Source of the DNA: Chamaecrista fasciculata
Lineage: Eukaryota > Streptophyta > Magnoliopsida > Fabales > Fabaceae
DNA length: 64,000 bases
Assembly: GCA_003254925.1 (NCBI GenBank)
Contig: QANZ01027531.1
Location: forward strand, 1 to 64,000
Direction of reading: 5' to 3'
The notes under the pieces: model-generated
The model's input: only the letters and a program-made list of their open reading frames with translations
Told to the model about the DNA's origin: nothing
Databases searched by the model: none
Part shown: positions 24,955 through 38,400 of the stretch, in pieces
How positions within the stretch are numbered: the first letter of the stretch is position 1
Layout: every line of letters begins with the position of its first letter
Position numbers and translations under genes: made by a program

Positions 24955-26785
24955 TAAAATAAATTAATCAAAGTTGACTCAGACCTGCCATTAAAATGGG
25001 TAACGAGACTATTTTCTTTAATTTTTTTTTACCAGAGACTTTTTTTTAGTTGATGAGTCACGATATTAACATCAACTAGTTAGCTAATTGGATTGTATCA
25101 TATTAATTTCTATTGTAAATTACATAAAGGGTCATGTGGTTTGACCTATTCAAACAATTGGCATTTAGTTTGCACACTTTAGTACCCTGCCTTATATGAA
25201 GTAATAGTCATATTTCCATCCCAAATATTTATTTTGTGTTCTATTTTAGTCCATAAAAGTTTTCATTGTCTGTGTCCCTAACGGTTAACAGAAATTCCAC
25301 TAGTAGTCCCTCGAAACTATTTTGTCCGAACTTTGGTTCTACTTTTCTCGAAACATAGCTTCAATCCAACATTTGAACCTGAACTCTTGCATTTTTGATA
25401 TCTCAAACAATTGTTGACTTTTTTCAAATTCTCTAAAGGGAAAATTATCCTTAGGTGTTGAAAAATCCAATATTTGAAGTGTAACCAAAATAGAACAAAA
25501 ATGTTGTTGGGGACTTAGACGAAACCAAGGACACATATTAGGGACCAAAATGATAGTTTTATCTCACTTATTTTTTAATTTTTTACAACTAGGCTCTGAA
25601 TTTCTAACGATGCAAACCACAAGGTAATCGTGTGAAATTTTGAATCACTGGATATCACCGTACAAATAGGCTGAACTACAAAGACACGTTCCGTAATTTA
25701 CCCTAATTTTTATAAATGCTAATATTTATTAAAATAAATGTCAAAAAATTATTTTGGTCGTAGGAGCAAAATATTAGGGGAATGTCAAACCCAAAGTACA
25801 AACGATTGGGTACAGAAAAGTTAAAGGAATTAAAACGCGAGCACAATAAAGTATAAACACTGTAACTCCAATCTAACCAACTCGTATTTTTAATTGGAAA
25901 TTGCACTCTGTCAAAATTTATGCTTTTTCTTTATTAAATTTAAGCTAATAATGAACCCATTTAAAAGTTTGTTTAGAAAACAAAGAAACTCGTAACAAGT
26001 TATGTTTTGATTAATTGTTCATTATCTAAAACATCTTGGCGTAGTGTCACAGTGGTTGCTATTCTTGATGTATGACTTATCAACGGAAGAAATAAACCAT
26101 GAAAATGAACTTTTACCTACACTCGCTCTTAATTCGGTGTTTTGGCTCTCAAAAACTGTTTTTGATTACTTATGTTAATTCTTTAAATTCATAAGAGAAT
26201 TTTGTTCTAGAATTGAAAATTAGACTTTAAATTGACTTCTTTATCTCCATACATTCTCCATACATTATTAAAATACAAAAGAATCATGACTGATTGTTAG
26301 AAGCATCACTGAGTAAAACCAGAGATTCAATAGAAACAAATTGATTTGATTATCAACGACACACATAAGATCTTCAGAATAATTTAGACTCTAAAATTGC
26401 TTTCACTTCCGCTTCTTTGAACATAATAAATAGGTCTCTTATCCTAGCTAGTATTGAAAAAGAAGAAGTGTTTCATCATATTCGTTGGTTGAATCGTTTA
26501 TGACGAAAACAAAAAGAATTTTAATCAGAGCAAAGGGGGACCAAATATTTTGAGAAACATATAGACTGTAAAACTTTTGGTACCCCATTGTCTGATCAAA
26601 ATTCCTCACCATTAATATGGAATGAAGGTAAACAAAAAATCTCTCTGTTATGGTCTCATCAATCTACTCTGTTCTATATATATTATATACAAGACCATGA
26701 TAATTAATGCGTTGAATTTAAAATTATTTAACAGAGTCATAAATCTCCCAATTTAATTCGCTTGCACAAATTTCTTTAAAATAAA

Positions 26786-27216
26786 GAGTAAATTACACTT
26801 TAGTATCCTGTAGTTTGGTCATATTTCACTTTGGTACCCTGTAGTTTAAAAAGTGACACTTTGGTACTCTATGGTATTCTCTGTTAACACTTTGGTACTC
26901 TTTGGAGTTATTTTGTAATTTTAACCATAACCCATTTTTCAAAAATTACATTTTGACCCCCAAATTTTTTTTTCTAGTTTTCATTTTAGTCCCTAGATAA
27001 TATGTATCCAGGGACCTATTTGTAATTTTCTAGAAATATTGGGGGTTAATATGTAATTATTGAAAAATTTGTAACGGTTAAAATTGCAAAATAGCTCCAA
27101 AGGGTACCAAAGTGCTAATGGAGAAGACCACAGGGTACCAAAGTGTCACTTTTTAAACCATAGGGTACCAAAGTGAAATATGACCAAACCACAGGGTACC
27201 AAAGTGTAATTTACCC
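26786..27216. mobile_element. Mutator-like MITE, family B, at the shared target site
   Basis: It begins GAGTAAATTACAC and ends GTGTAATTTACCC, with 'ctttggtaccct' words in the arms. Exact 9-bp flanks TAAAATAAA lie at 26777-26785 and 27217-27225. A copy with an internal deletion sits in the same place at 28988-29262, and one copy sits in each unit of the tandem array. Confidence 0.88.
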
Positions 27217-27365
27217 TAAAATAAATTAATCAAAGTTGACTCAGACATGCGTTTAGAATAAGTAACGATACTTTATATTTTAGTTGATGAGTCACAATAT
27301 TAACATAAACTAATCAGCTTTGTGTATTGCATCGTATTAATTTCTATGGTAAATTGCAAAAAGGT

Positions 27366-28828
27366 TGACCGGGCACTTTGTCGTGAAGTGCCAAACGAAT
27401 CAAATTAATAATACTTAAGCCTCACAAGTATTACTGTATTTATTAGAATATAGTATAGATGCTAACCCAATATTAAATCTCTCGCGGAACTTCGTGGTTA
27501 AAGATAATTATTATTTATATGAATATCTATGAATTTAGGTGAGGCTATAAAGATCGATTTAAGAACAATTATATAAAAGGCAAACAAACAATAAATATAT
27601 CCTAGAGAATAATCATGAATTCCACCATCCTAGTTTATAAAGAAACGGGATTGAAGTATCACTTTAATTATGTAAAGAACCATATTCAAAGGTATTAACA
27701 CGAAACTACGAATATAATAACTAAGAACAATGGTGAAAGATATAGAATTAGAATAGGTAACTCAACAAATAATGGGGGATATGAGCATTTGTTATTGATC
27801 TTCAAGGCAATCTTTATTATTGCAGTATCGGACCAATGAACAAATATGAATAATGAAGAACAATCCTAATAATCATACTTTCTAAGATAGATAGAACACT
27901 CTTTGTAAACCAACCATGTAAACATGTTTAAAGAGCAAACTTTATTAATCGTAAAAGAGATGGACTCCGGGAATATCAACAATTATCCCTAACAAAGTAT
28001 TGATCTATCAATCCAAACATATAATTGTACCTAGATCTAAGAACAATTAACAAATAAACATAATTAAACTACAACTCCCTGGACTATGAAGAACTCCGGC
28101 TTCCTTCAGATTCTCCTCTAGGATAACGAACGTTTAGGCTCTCATCATGGAAACCTATTGACAGCTACTCTACTCTATTCTATTCTGCCTCCAGTTGAGG
28201 TGCTGGGGCGTTTCTGAGCTATGCTCTGAGCGAATTGAGATGTGGAATGCCGACTCTATTTATATGCACAAGTAGTGTGCACATGGGCCGTTGGATGGGT
28301 CGGCGGCTCAGATTCGCGACACAGCGAAATATCTGGAATATCTTCGTTGTATCTTGATATCTTGAATCTTGGCTGTCCAAATCATATCTTTTATCTTTTA
28401 ACTTGCGTGTGCGCAGGATTCTTCACTTGGGCCATCGGCTCAAGTAACGTCTCATCCTAAAATTGCATTGAAGCTTATTTGCTGACGTCATACGCTTCTC
28501 AGAGACTTGCACCGCGAGAATTTCTATTTTGTGCCGGCGGCACACATGGTGGCACAAGAGTATCTTGTGCGATTTGATATCTTCTCGTTGATTCTTAGAT
28601 GATTCCCTTTGGTTAGACCCTGTTTGGATATCTGAAACACTGAAAACCCATTAAATAACACTTATTTATAAAATGCAATAAATAAACGTTAAATATTCTA
28701 TTTTATCCACTTTATTATTTCATACCTTGGTGCAGCCCTTAGCATATTAATTGGTCTAATTATAATATATTATTAGTTTAAACATATTAAAAGAAAACTA
28801 AATAACTTGTTCATACATGGGCTGATCA
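27366..28828 (-). mobile_element. Solo LTR, Gypsy-type
   Basis: A single 1463-bp LTR reads on the minus strand from TGATCAGCCC to GCCCGGTCA. Identical 5-bp target duplications AAGGT flank it (27361-27365 and 28829-28833). A TATA box 'gcatataaatagag' (minus strand, about 28257-28270) marks its promoter. Its GC content is higher than the surroundings. No internal region remains. It is a fossil produced by LTR-LTR recombination, inserted at a pre-existing junction between two truncated 2-kb repeat copies. Confidence 0.85.
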
Positions 28829-29496
28829 AAGGTAAACAAAAAATCTCTCTGTTATGGTCTCATCAATCTACAACGTTCTATATATATTATATACAAGACC
28901 ATGATAATTAATGCGTTGAATTTAAAATCATTTAACAGTCATAAAGCTCCCAATTTAATTCCCTTGCACAAATTTCTTTAAAATAAAGAGTAAATTACAC
29001 TTTAGTACCCTGTAGTTTGGTCATATTTCAGTTTGGTACCCTGTGGTTTAAAAAGTGACACTTTAGTACTCTATGGTATTCTCCGTTCACACTTTGGTAC
29101 TCTTTGGAGTTATTTTGTAACAGTTAAAATTGCAAAATAGCTCCAAAGGGTACCAAAGTGCTAATGGAGAAGACCACAGGGTACCAAAGTGTCACTTTTT
29201 AAACCATGGGATACCAAAGTGAAATACGACCAAACCACAAGGTAAAAAAGTGTAAATTACCCTAAAATAAATTAATCAAAGTTGACTCAGACCTGCGGTT
29301 AGAATAAGTACCGATACTTTATATTTTAGTTGATGAGTCACGATATTAACATAAACTAATCAGCTTTGTGTATTGCATCGTATTAATTTCTATGGTAAAT
29401 TGCAAAAAGGGTCATGTGCTTTTTCCTATTCAAAAAGTGTCCTTTAGTTTGCGTCGTGTAAACTTTGGTACCCTGCCTTAAATAATTAATGGCTAA

Positions 29497-32400
29497 TATA
29501 AGGTGAAAGTCATATTTTTTCCTTAATATTTACCTTGTGTTCTATTTTAGTCCCTAAAACTTTTCTTTTTTAGTGTTCCTAATGGTTTAAAGAAATTCCA
29601 CTTGTTGTCCGCGGTAATATTTTTTCCAAACTTTGGTTCCACTTTTCTAAAAAAAAAAATAGCTTAAATCAAAGGAAAAAAAAATCCAAGAATCCAGTAC
29701 TCGACCCTTAACTCTTACATTTTCGAAATCTCCAACATATAGTTGACATCTTTTTTTCAAATTTTCAAAAGGGAAAAAGATCCTTAGCTGTTGGAAAATC
29801 CAATATTTGAAGCCTAACCAAAATAGAGCAAAAATATTGTTGGGGATGTAAAAAAAAACCTAGGGCAAGTACTACGGACCAAAATGATAGTTTTATCTCA
29901 CTCTATTTTTGAATTTTTAACAACTAAAGAGAATCTTGTCCTCGACTTGAAAATTAGAGTTTAAATTGACTTCTTTTTCTCCATACGTTATTAAAATACA
30001 AAAGAATCATGATTGATTGTTGGAAGCATCACTGAGTAAAACCAGAGATTCAACAGAAACAAATTGAGTTTAATCAGATCAACGACGCACATAAGATCTT
30101 CAGAATAATTTAGACTCTAAAATTGCTTTCGCTTCCGCTTCCTTGAACAAAATAAACAGCTCTCTTATCCTAGCTAGTATTGGAAAAGAAGAAGTATATC
30201 ATCCTATTCGTCGGTTGAATCGTTTATGACGGAAGCAGAAAGAATTTTAATCAGAGCAAAGGGGGACCAAATATTTTGAGAAACATATAGCCTCTAAAAC
30301 TTTTGGTACCCCATTGTCTGATCAAAATTCGTCTCCATTAATCTGGAATGAAGGTAAACAAAAAATCTCTTTGTTATGGTCTGATCAATCAACTATGTTC
30401 TATATATATTATATACAAGACCATAATAATTAATGCGTTGAATTTAAAATCATTTACCAGAGTCATAAATCTCCCAATTTAATTCGCTTGCGCAAATTTC
30501 CTTAAAATAAAGAGTAAATTACACTTTAGTACCCTGTAGTTTGGTCATATTTCGCTTTGGTACCCTGTGGTTTAAAAAGTGACACTTTGGTACTCTGTGG
30601 TATGCTCCGTTAACACTTTGGTACTCTTTGGATTATTTTGTAATTTTAACCATAACAAATTTTTCAAAAATTACATTTTGTCCCCCAATTTTTTTTAGTT
30701 TTCATTTTAGTCCCTAGATAATATTGATCCAGGGACCTATTTGTAATTTTCTAAAAATATTGGGTGTTAATATGTAATTTTTGAAAAATTTGTAACGGTT
30801 AAAATTGCAAAATAGCTCCAAAGGGTACCAAAGTGCTAATGGAGAACACCACAGGGTACCAAAGTGTCACTTTTTAAACCATGGGGTACCAAAATGAAAT
30901 ATGACCAAACCACAAGGTAACAAAGTTTAATTTACCCTAAAATAAATTAATCAAAGTTGACTCAGACCTGCGGTTAGAATAAGTAACGATACTTTATATT
31001 TTAGTTGATGAGTCACGATATTAACATAAACTAATCAGCTTTATGTATTGCATCGTATTAAATTCTATGGTAAATTGCAAAAAGGGTCATCTGCTTTTTC
31101 CTATTCAAACAAGTGCACTTTAGTTTGCGTCGTGTAAACTTTGGTACCCTGCCTTAAATAATTAATGGCTAATATAAGGTAAAAGTCATATGTTTTCCCT
31201 AATATTTACCTTGTGTTCTATTTTAGTCCCTAAAACTTTTCTTTCTTAGTGTTCCTAATGGTTTACACAAATTCCACTTGTTGTCCGCGGTAATATTTTT
31301 TCCAAACTTTGGTTCCACTTTTCTCAAAAAAAAATAGCTTAAATCAAAGAAAAAAAATCCAAGAATCCAATACTCGACCCTTAACTCTTACATTTTCGAA
31401 ATCTCCAACATATAGTTGACATCTTTTTTTCAAATTTTCAAAAGGGAAAAAGATCCTTAGCAATCGTCTGAAAATTTTTGAACCGTAAGATATCGGCGTA
31501 CAAATAGACCGAACCACAGGGACACGTTCTATAATTTACCCGAATTTATATAAATGCTAATATTTATGAAAATAAATGCCAGAAAAATTTTTTTGGCTGT
31601 TGTCGCAAAATGATAAGAGGACTGTCAAACCCAGAGTACAAACGATCGGGTACAGAAAAGTCAAAGGAATTAAAATACGAGCACAAGAAACAATGTGACT
31701 CCAATCTAACCAACTCGCATTTTTAATTGGAAATTGCATTTTGTCTAAATTTATTCATTTTCTTTGTTAAATTTAACCTAATACTTAACCCATTTAAATG
31801 CTTGTTTAAAAAAAAAAAAACTTATAACAAGTTATACTTTGATTAAATTTTTTTAATCCTTAAGAAAAATTCCACTTTACCTACACTCGCTCTTAATTGG
31901 GTGGTTCGGCTCTGAAAAATGATTTTTTTTATTTCTTACGGTAATTCTTTAAATTCGAAAGAGAATCTTGTCCTCGTCTTGAAAATTAGAGTTTAAATTG
32001 ACTTCTTTTTCTCCATACGTTATTAAAATACAAAAGAATCATGATTGATTGTTGGAAGCATCACTGAGTAAAACCAGAGATTCAACAGAAACAAATTGAG
32101 TTTAATCAGATCAACGACGCACATAAGATCTTCAGAATAATTTAGACTCTAAAATTGCTTTCGCTTCCGCTTCCTTGAACAAAATAAACAGCTCTCTTAT
32201 CCTAGCTAGTATTGGAAAAGAAGAAGTATATCATCCTATTCGTCGGTTGAATCGTTTATGACGGAAGCAGAAAGAATTTTAATCAGAGCAAAGGGGGACC
32301 AAATATTTTGAGAAACATATAGCCTCTAAAACTTTTGGTACCCCATTGTCTGATCAAAATTCGTCTCCATTAATCTGGAATGAAGGTAAACAAAAAATCT

Positions 32401-35400
32401 CTTTGTTATGGTCTGATCAATCAACTATGTTCTATATATATTATATACAAGACCATAATAATTAATGCGTTGAATTTAAAATCATTTACCAGAGTCATAA
32501 ATCTCCCAATTTAATTCGCTTGCGCAAATTTCCTTAAAATAAAGAGTAAATTACACTTTAGTACCCTGTAGTTTGGTCATATTTCGCTTTGGTACCCTGT
32601 GGTTTAAAAAGTGACACTTTGGTACTCTGTGGTATGCTCCGTTAACACTTTGGTACTCTTTGGATTATTTTGTAATTTTAACCATAACAAATTTTTCAAA
32701 AATTACATTTTGTCCCCCAATTTTTTTTAGTTTTCATTTTAGTCCCTAGATAATATTGATCCAGGGACCTATTTGTAATTTTCTAAAAATATTGGGTGTT
32801 AATATGTAATTTTTGAAAAATTTGTAACGGTTAAAATTGCAAAATAGCTCCAAAGGGTACCAAAGTGCTAATGGAGAACACCAAAGGGTACCAAAGTGTC
32901 ACTTTTTAAACCATGGGGTACCAAAATGAAATATGACCAAACCACAAGGTAACAAAGTTTAATTTACCCTAAAATAAATTAATCAAAGTTGACTCAGACC
33001 TGCGGTTAGAATAAGTAACGATACTTTATATTTTAGTTGATGAGTCACGATATTAACATAAACTAAAAAGCTTTATGTATTGCATCGTATTAAATTCTAT
33101 GGTAAATTGCAAAAAGGGTCATCTGCTTTTTCCTATTCAAACAAGTGCACTTTAGTTTGCGTCGTGTAAACTTTGGTACCCTGCCTTAAATAATTAATGG
33201 CTAATATAAGGTAAAAGTCATATGTTTTCCCTAATATTTACCTTGTGTTCTATTTTAGTCCCTAAAACTTTTCTTTCTTAGTGTTCCTAATGGTTTACAC
33301 AAATTCCACTTGTTGTCCGCGGTAATATTTTTTTCCAAACTTTGGTTCCACTTTTCTCAAAAAAACTAGCTTAAATCAAAGAAAAAAAATCCAAGAATCC
33401 AATACTCGACCCTTAACTCTTACATTTTCGAAATCTCCAACATATAGTTGACATCTTTTTTTCAAATTTTCAAAAGGGAAAAGGATCCTTAGCAATCGTC
33501 TGAAAATTTTTGAACCGTAAGATATCGGCGTACAAATAGACAGAACCACAGGGACACGTTCTATAATTTACCCGAATTTATATAAATGCTATTATTTATG
33601 AAAATAAATGCCAGAAAAATTTTTTTGGCTGTTGTCGCAAAATGATAAGAGGACTGTCAAACCCAGAGTACAAACGATCGGGTACAGAAAAGTCAAAGGA
33701 ATTAAAATACGAGCACAAGAAACAATGTGACTCCAATCTAACCAACTCGCATTTTTAATTGGAAATTGCATTTTGTCTAAATTTATTCATTTTCTTTGTT
33801 AAATTTAACCTAATACTTAACCCATTTAAATGCTTGTTTAAAAAAAAAGAAACTTATAACAAGTTATACTTTGATTAAATTTTTTTAATCATTAAGAAAA
33901 ATTCCACTTTACCTACACTCGCTCTTAATTGGGTGGTTCGGCTCTGAAAAATGGTTTTTTTTTTATTTCTTACGGTAATTCTTTAAATTCGAAAGAGAAT
34001 CTTGTCCTCGACTTGAAAATTAGAGTTTAAATTGACTTCTGTTTCTCCATACGTTATTAAAATACAAAAGAATCATGATTGATTGTTGGAAGCATCACTG
34101 AGTAAAACCAGAAATTCAACAGAAACAAATTGAGTTTAATCAGATCAACGACGCACTTAAGATCTTCAGAATAATTTAGACTCTAAAATTGCTTTCGCTT
34201 CCGCTTCCTTGGACAAAATAAACAGCTCTCTTATCCTAGCTAGTATTGGAAAAGAAGAAGTATATCATCCTATTCGTCGGTTGAATCGTTTATGACGGAA
34301 GCTGAAAGAATTTTAATCAGAGCAAAGGGGGACCAAATATTTTGAGAAACATATAGCCTCTAAAACTTTTGGTACCCCATTGTCTGATCAAAATTCGTCT
34401 CCATTAATCTGGAATGAAGGTAAACAAAAAATCTCTTTGTTATGGTTTGATCAATCAACTATGTTCTATATATATTATATACAAGACCATAATAATTAAT
34501 GCGTTGAATTTAAAATCATTTACCAGAGTCATAAATCTCCCAATTTAATTCGCTTGCGCAAATTTCCTTAAAATAAAGAGTAAATTACACTTTAGTACCC
34601 TGTAGTTTGGTCATATTTCGCTTTGGTACCCTGTGGTTTAAAAAGTGACACTTTGGTACTCGGTGGTATGCTCCGTTAACACTTTGGTACTCTTTGGATT
34701 ATTTTGTAATTTTAACCATAAGAAATTTTTCATAAATTACATTTTGTCCCCCAATTTTTTTTAGTTTTCATTTTAGTCCCTAGATAATATTGATCCAGGG
34801 ACCTATTTGTAATTTTCTAAAAATATTGGGTGTTAATATGTAATTTTTGAAAAATTTGTAACGGTTAAAATTGCAAAATAGCTCCAAAGGGTACCAAAGT
34901 GCTAATGGATAACACCACAGGGTACCAAAGTGTCACTTTTTAAACCATGGGGTACCAAAATGAAATATGACCAAACCACAAGGTAACAAAGTTTAATTTA
35001 CCCTAAAATAAATTAATCAAAGTTGACTCAGACCTGCGGTTAGAATAAGTAACGATACTTTATATTTTAGTTGATGATTCACGATATTAACATAAACTAA
35101 TCAGCTTTGTCTATTGCATCATATTAATTTCTATGGTAAATTGCAAAAAGGGTCATGTGCTTTATCCTATTCAAACAAGTGCACTTTAGTTTGCGCCGTG
35201 TAAACTTTGGTACCCTGCCTTAAATAATTAATGGCTAATATAAGGTAAAAGTCATATGTTTTCCCTAATATTTACCTTGTGTTCTATTTTAGTCCCTAAA
35301 ACTTTTCTTTCTTAGTGTTCCTAATGGTTTACACAAATTCCACTTGTTGTCCGCGGTAATATTTTTTTCCAAACTTTGGTTCCACTTTTCTCAAAAAAAA

Positions 35401-38400
35401 TAGCTTAAATCAAAGAAAAAAAATCCAAGAATCCAATACTCGACCCTTAACTCTTACATTTTCGAAATCTCCAACATATAGTTGACATCTTTTTTTCAAA
35501 TTTTCAAAAGGGAAAAAGATCCTTAGCAATCGTCTGAAAATTTTTGAACCGTAAGATATCGGCGTACAAATAGACCGAACCACAGGGACACGTTCTATAA
35601 TTTACCCGAATTTATATAAATGCTAATATTTATGAAAATAAATGCCAGAAAAATTTTTTTTGCTGTTGTCGCAAAATGATAAGAGGACTGTCAAACCCAG
35701 AGTACAAACGATCGGGTACAGAAAAGTCAAAGGAATTAAAATACGAGCACAAGAAACAATGTGACTCCAATCTAACCAACTCGCATTTTTAATTGGAAAT
35801 TGCATTTTGTCTAAATTTATTCATTTTCTTTGTTAAATTTAACCTAATACTTAACCCATTTAAATGCTTGTTTAAAAAAAAAAAAAAACTTATAACAAGT
35901 TATACTTTGATTAAATTTTTTTAATCCTTAAGAAAAATTCCACTTTACCTACACTCGCTCTTTATTGGGTGGTTCGGCTCTGAAAAATGTTTTTTTTATT
36001 TCTTACGGTAATTCTTTAAATTCGAAAGAGAATCTTGTCCTCGACTTGAAAATTAGAGTTTAAATTGACTTCTTTTTCTCCATACGTTATTAAAATACAA
36101 AAGAATCATGATTGATTGTTGGAAGCATCACTGAGTAAAACCAGAGATTCAACAGAAACAAATTGAGTTTAATCAGATCAACGACGCACATAAGATCTTC
36201 AGAATAATTTAGACTCTAAAATTGCTTTCGCTTCCGCTTCCTTGAACAAAATAAACAGCTCTCTTATCCTAGCTAGTATTGGAAAAGAAGAAGTATATCA
36301 TCCTATTCGTCGGTTGAATCGTTTATGACGGAAGCAGAAAGAATTTTAATCAGAGCAAAGGGGGACCAAATATTTTGAGAAACATATAGCCTCTAAAACT
36401 TTTGGTACCCCATTGTCTGATCAAAATTCGTCTCCATTAATCTGGAATGAAGGTAAACAAAAAATCTCTTTGTTATGGTCTGATCAATCAACTATGTTCT
36501 ATATATATTATATACAAGACCATGATAATTAATGCGTTGAATTTAAAATCATTTACCAGGGTCATAAATCTCAAAATTTAATTCGCTTGCGCAAATTTCC
36601 TTAAAATAAAGAGTAAATTACACTTTAGTACCCTGTAGTTTGGTCATATTTCGCTTTGGTACCCTGTGGTTTAAAAAGTGACACTTTGGTACTCTGTGGT
36701 ATGCTCCGTTAACACTTTGGTACTCTTTGGATTATTTTGTAATTTTAACCATAAAAAATTTTTCAAAAATTACATTTTGTCACCCAATTTTTTTTAGTTT
36801 TCATTTTAGTCCCTAGATAATATTGATCCAGGGACCTATTTGTAATTTTCTAAAAATATTGGGTGTTAATATGTAATTTTTGAAAAATTTGTAACGGTTA
36901 AAATTGCAAAATAGCTCCAAAGGGTACCAAAGTGCTAATGGAGAACACCATAGGGTACCAAAGTGTCACTTTTTAAACCATGGGGTACCAAAATGAAATA
37001 TGACCAAACCACAAGGTAACAAAGTTTAATTTACCCTAAAATAAATTAATCAAAGTTGACTCAGACCTGCAGTTAGAATAAGTAACGATACTTTATATTT
37101 TAGTTGATGATTCACGATATTAACATAAACTAATCACCTTTGTGTATTGCATCGTATTAATTTCTATGGTAAATTGCAAAAAGGGTCATGTGCTTTATCC
37201 TATTCAAACAAGTGCACTTTAGTTTGCACCGTGTAAACTTTCGTACCCTGCCTTAAATAATTAATGGCTAATATAAGGTAAAAGTCATATGTTTTCCCTA
37301 ATATTTACCTTGTGTTCTATTTTAGTCCCTAAAACTTTTCTTTCTTAGTGTTCCTAATGGTTTACACAAATTCCACTTGTTGTCCGCGGTAATATTTTTT
37401 CCAAACTTTGGTTCCACTTTTCTCAAAAAAAAATAGCTTAAATCAAAGAAAAAAATTCCAAGAATCCAATACTCGACCCTTAACTCTTACATTTTCGAAA
37501 TCTCCAACATATAGTTGACATCTTTTTTTCAAATTTTCAAAAGGGAAAAAGATCCTTAGCAATCGTCTGAAAATTTTTGAACCGTAAGATATCGGCGTAC
37601 AAATAGACCGAACCACAGGGACACGTTCTATAATTTACCCGAATTTATATAAATGCTAATATTTATGAAAATAAATGCCAGAAAAATTTTTTTGGCTGTT
37701 GTCGCAAAATGATAAGAGGACTGTCAAACCCAGAGTACAAACGATCGGGTACAGAAAAGTCAAAGGAATTAAAATACGAGCACAAGAAACAATGTGACTC
37801 CAATCTAACCAACTCGCATTTTTAATTGGAAATTGCATTTTGTCTAAATTTATTCATTTTCTTTGTTAAATTTAACCTAATACTTAACCCATTTAAATGC
37901 TTGTTTAAAAAAAAAGAAACTTATAACAAGTTATACTTTGATTAAATTTTTTTAATCCTTAAGAAAAATTCCACTTTACCTACACTCGCTCTTAATTGGG
38001 TGGTTCAGCTCTGAAAAATGGTTTTTTTTATTTCTTACCGTAATTCTTTAAATTCGAAAGAGAATCTTGTCCTCGACTTGAAAATTAGACTTTAAATTGA
38101 CTTCTTTTTCTCCATACGTTATTAAAATACAAAAGAATCATGATTGATTGTTGGAAGCATGACTGAGTAAAACCAGAGATTCAACAGAAACAAATTGAGT
38201 TTAATCAGATCAACGACGCACATAAGATCTTCAGAATAATTTAGACTCTAAAATTGCTTTCGCTTCCGCTTCCTTGAACAAAATAAACAGCTCTCTTATC
38301 CTAGCTAGTATTGGAAAAGAAGAAGTATATCATCCTATTCGTCGGTTGAATCGTTTATGACGGAAGCAGAAAGAATTTTAATCAGAGCAAAGGGGGACCA

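Larger units (their letters stand above)
18490..29496. repeat. Old, diverged copies of the 2-kb repeat, with insertions
   Basis: Segments line up with the tandem unit to the right but with many differences. They are 18490-19178 (partial), 21726-25194 (one copy enlarged by insertions), 25195-27365 (one nearly full copy) and 28829-29496 (truncated). Diagnostic blocks include 'ccaatctaaccaactcg' (18568-like, 22240, 25872), 'gaatcttgtcctagaattg' (22543), 'gtattgaaaaagaagaagtg' (26450) and 'gttgactcagacctgc' (24973). The copies are separated by LTR fossils (19179-21725 and 27366-28828) and MITEs. The order of blocks is conserved where they are present. Confidence 0.75.
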
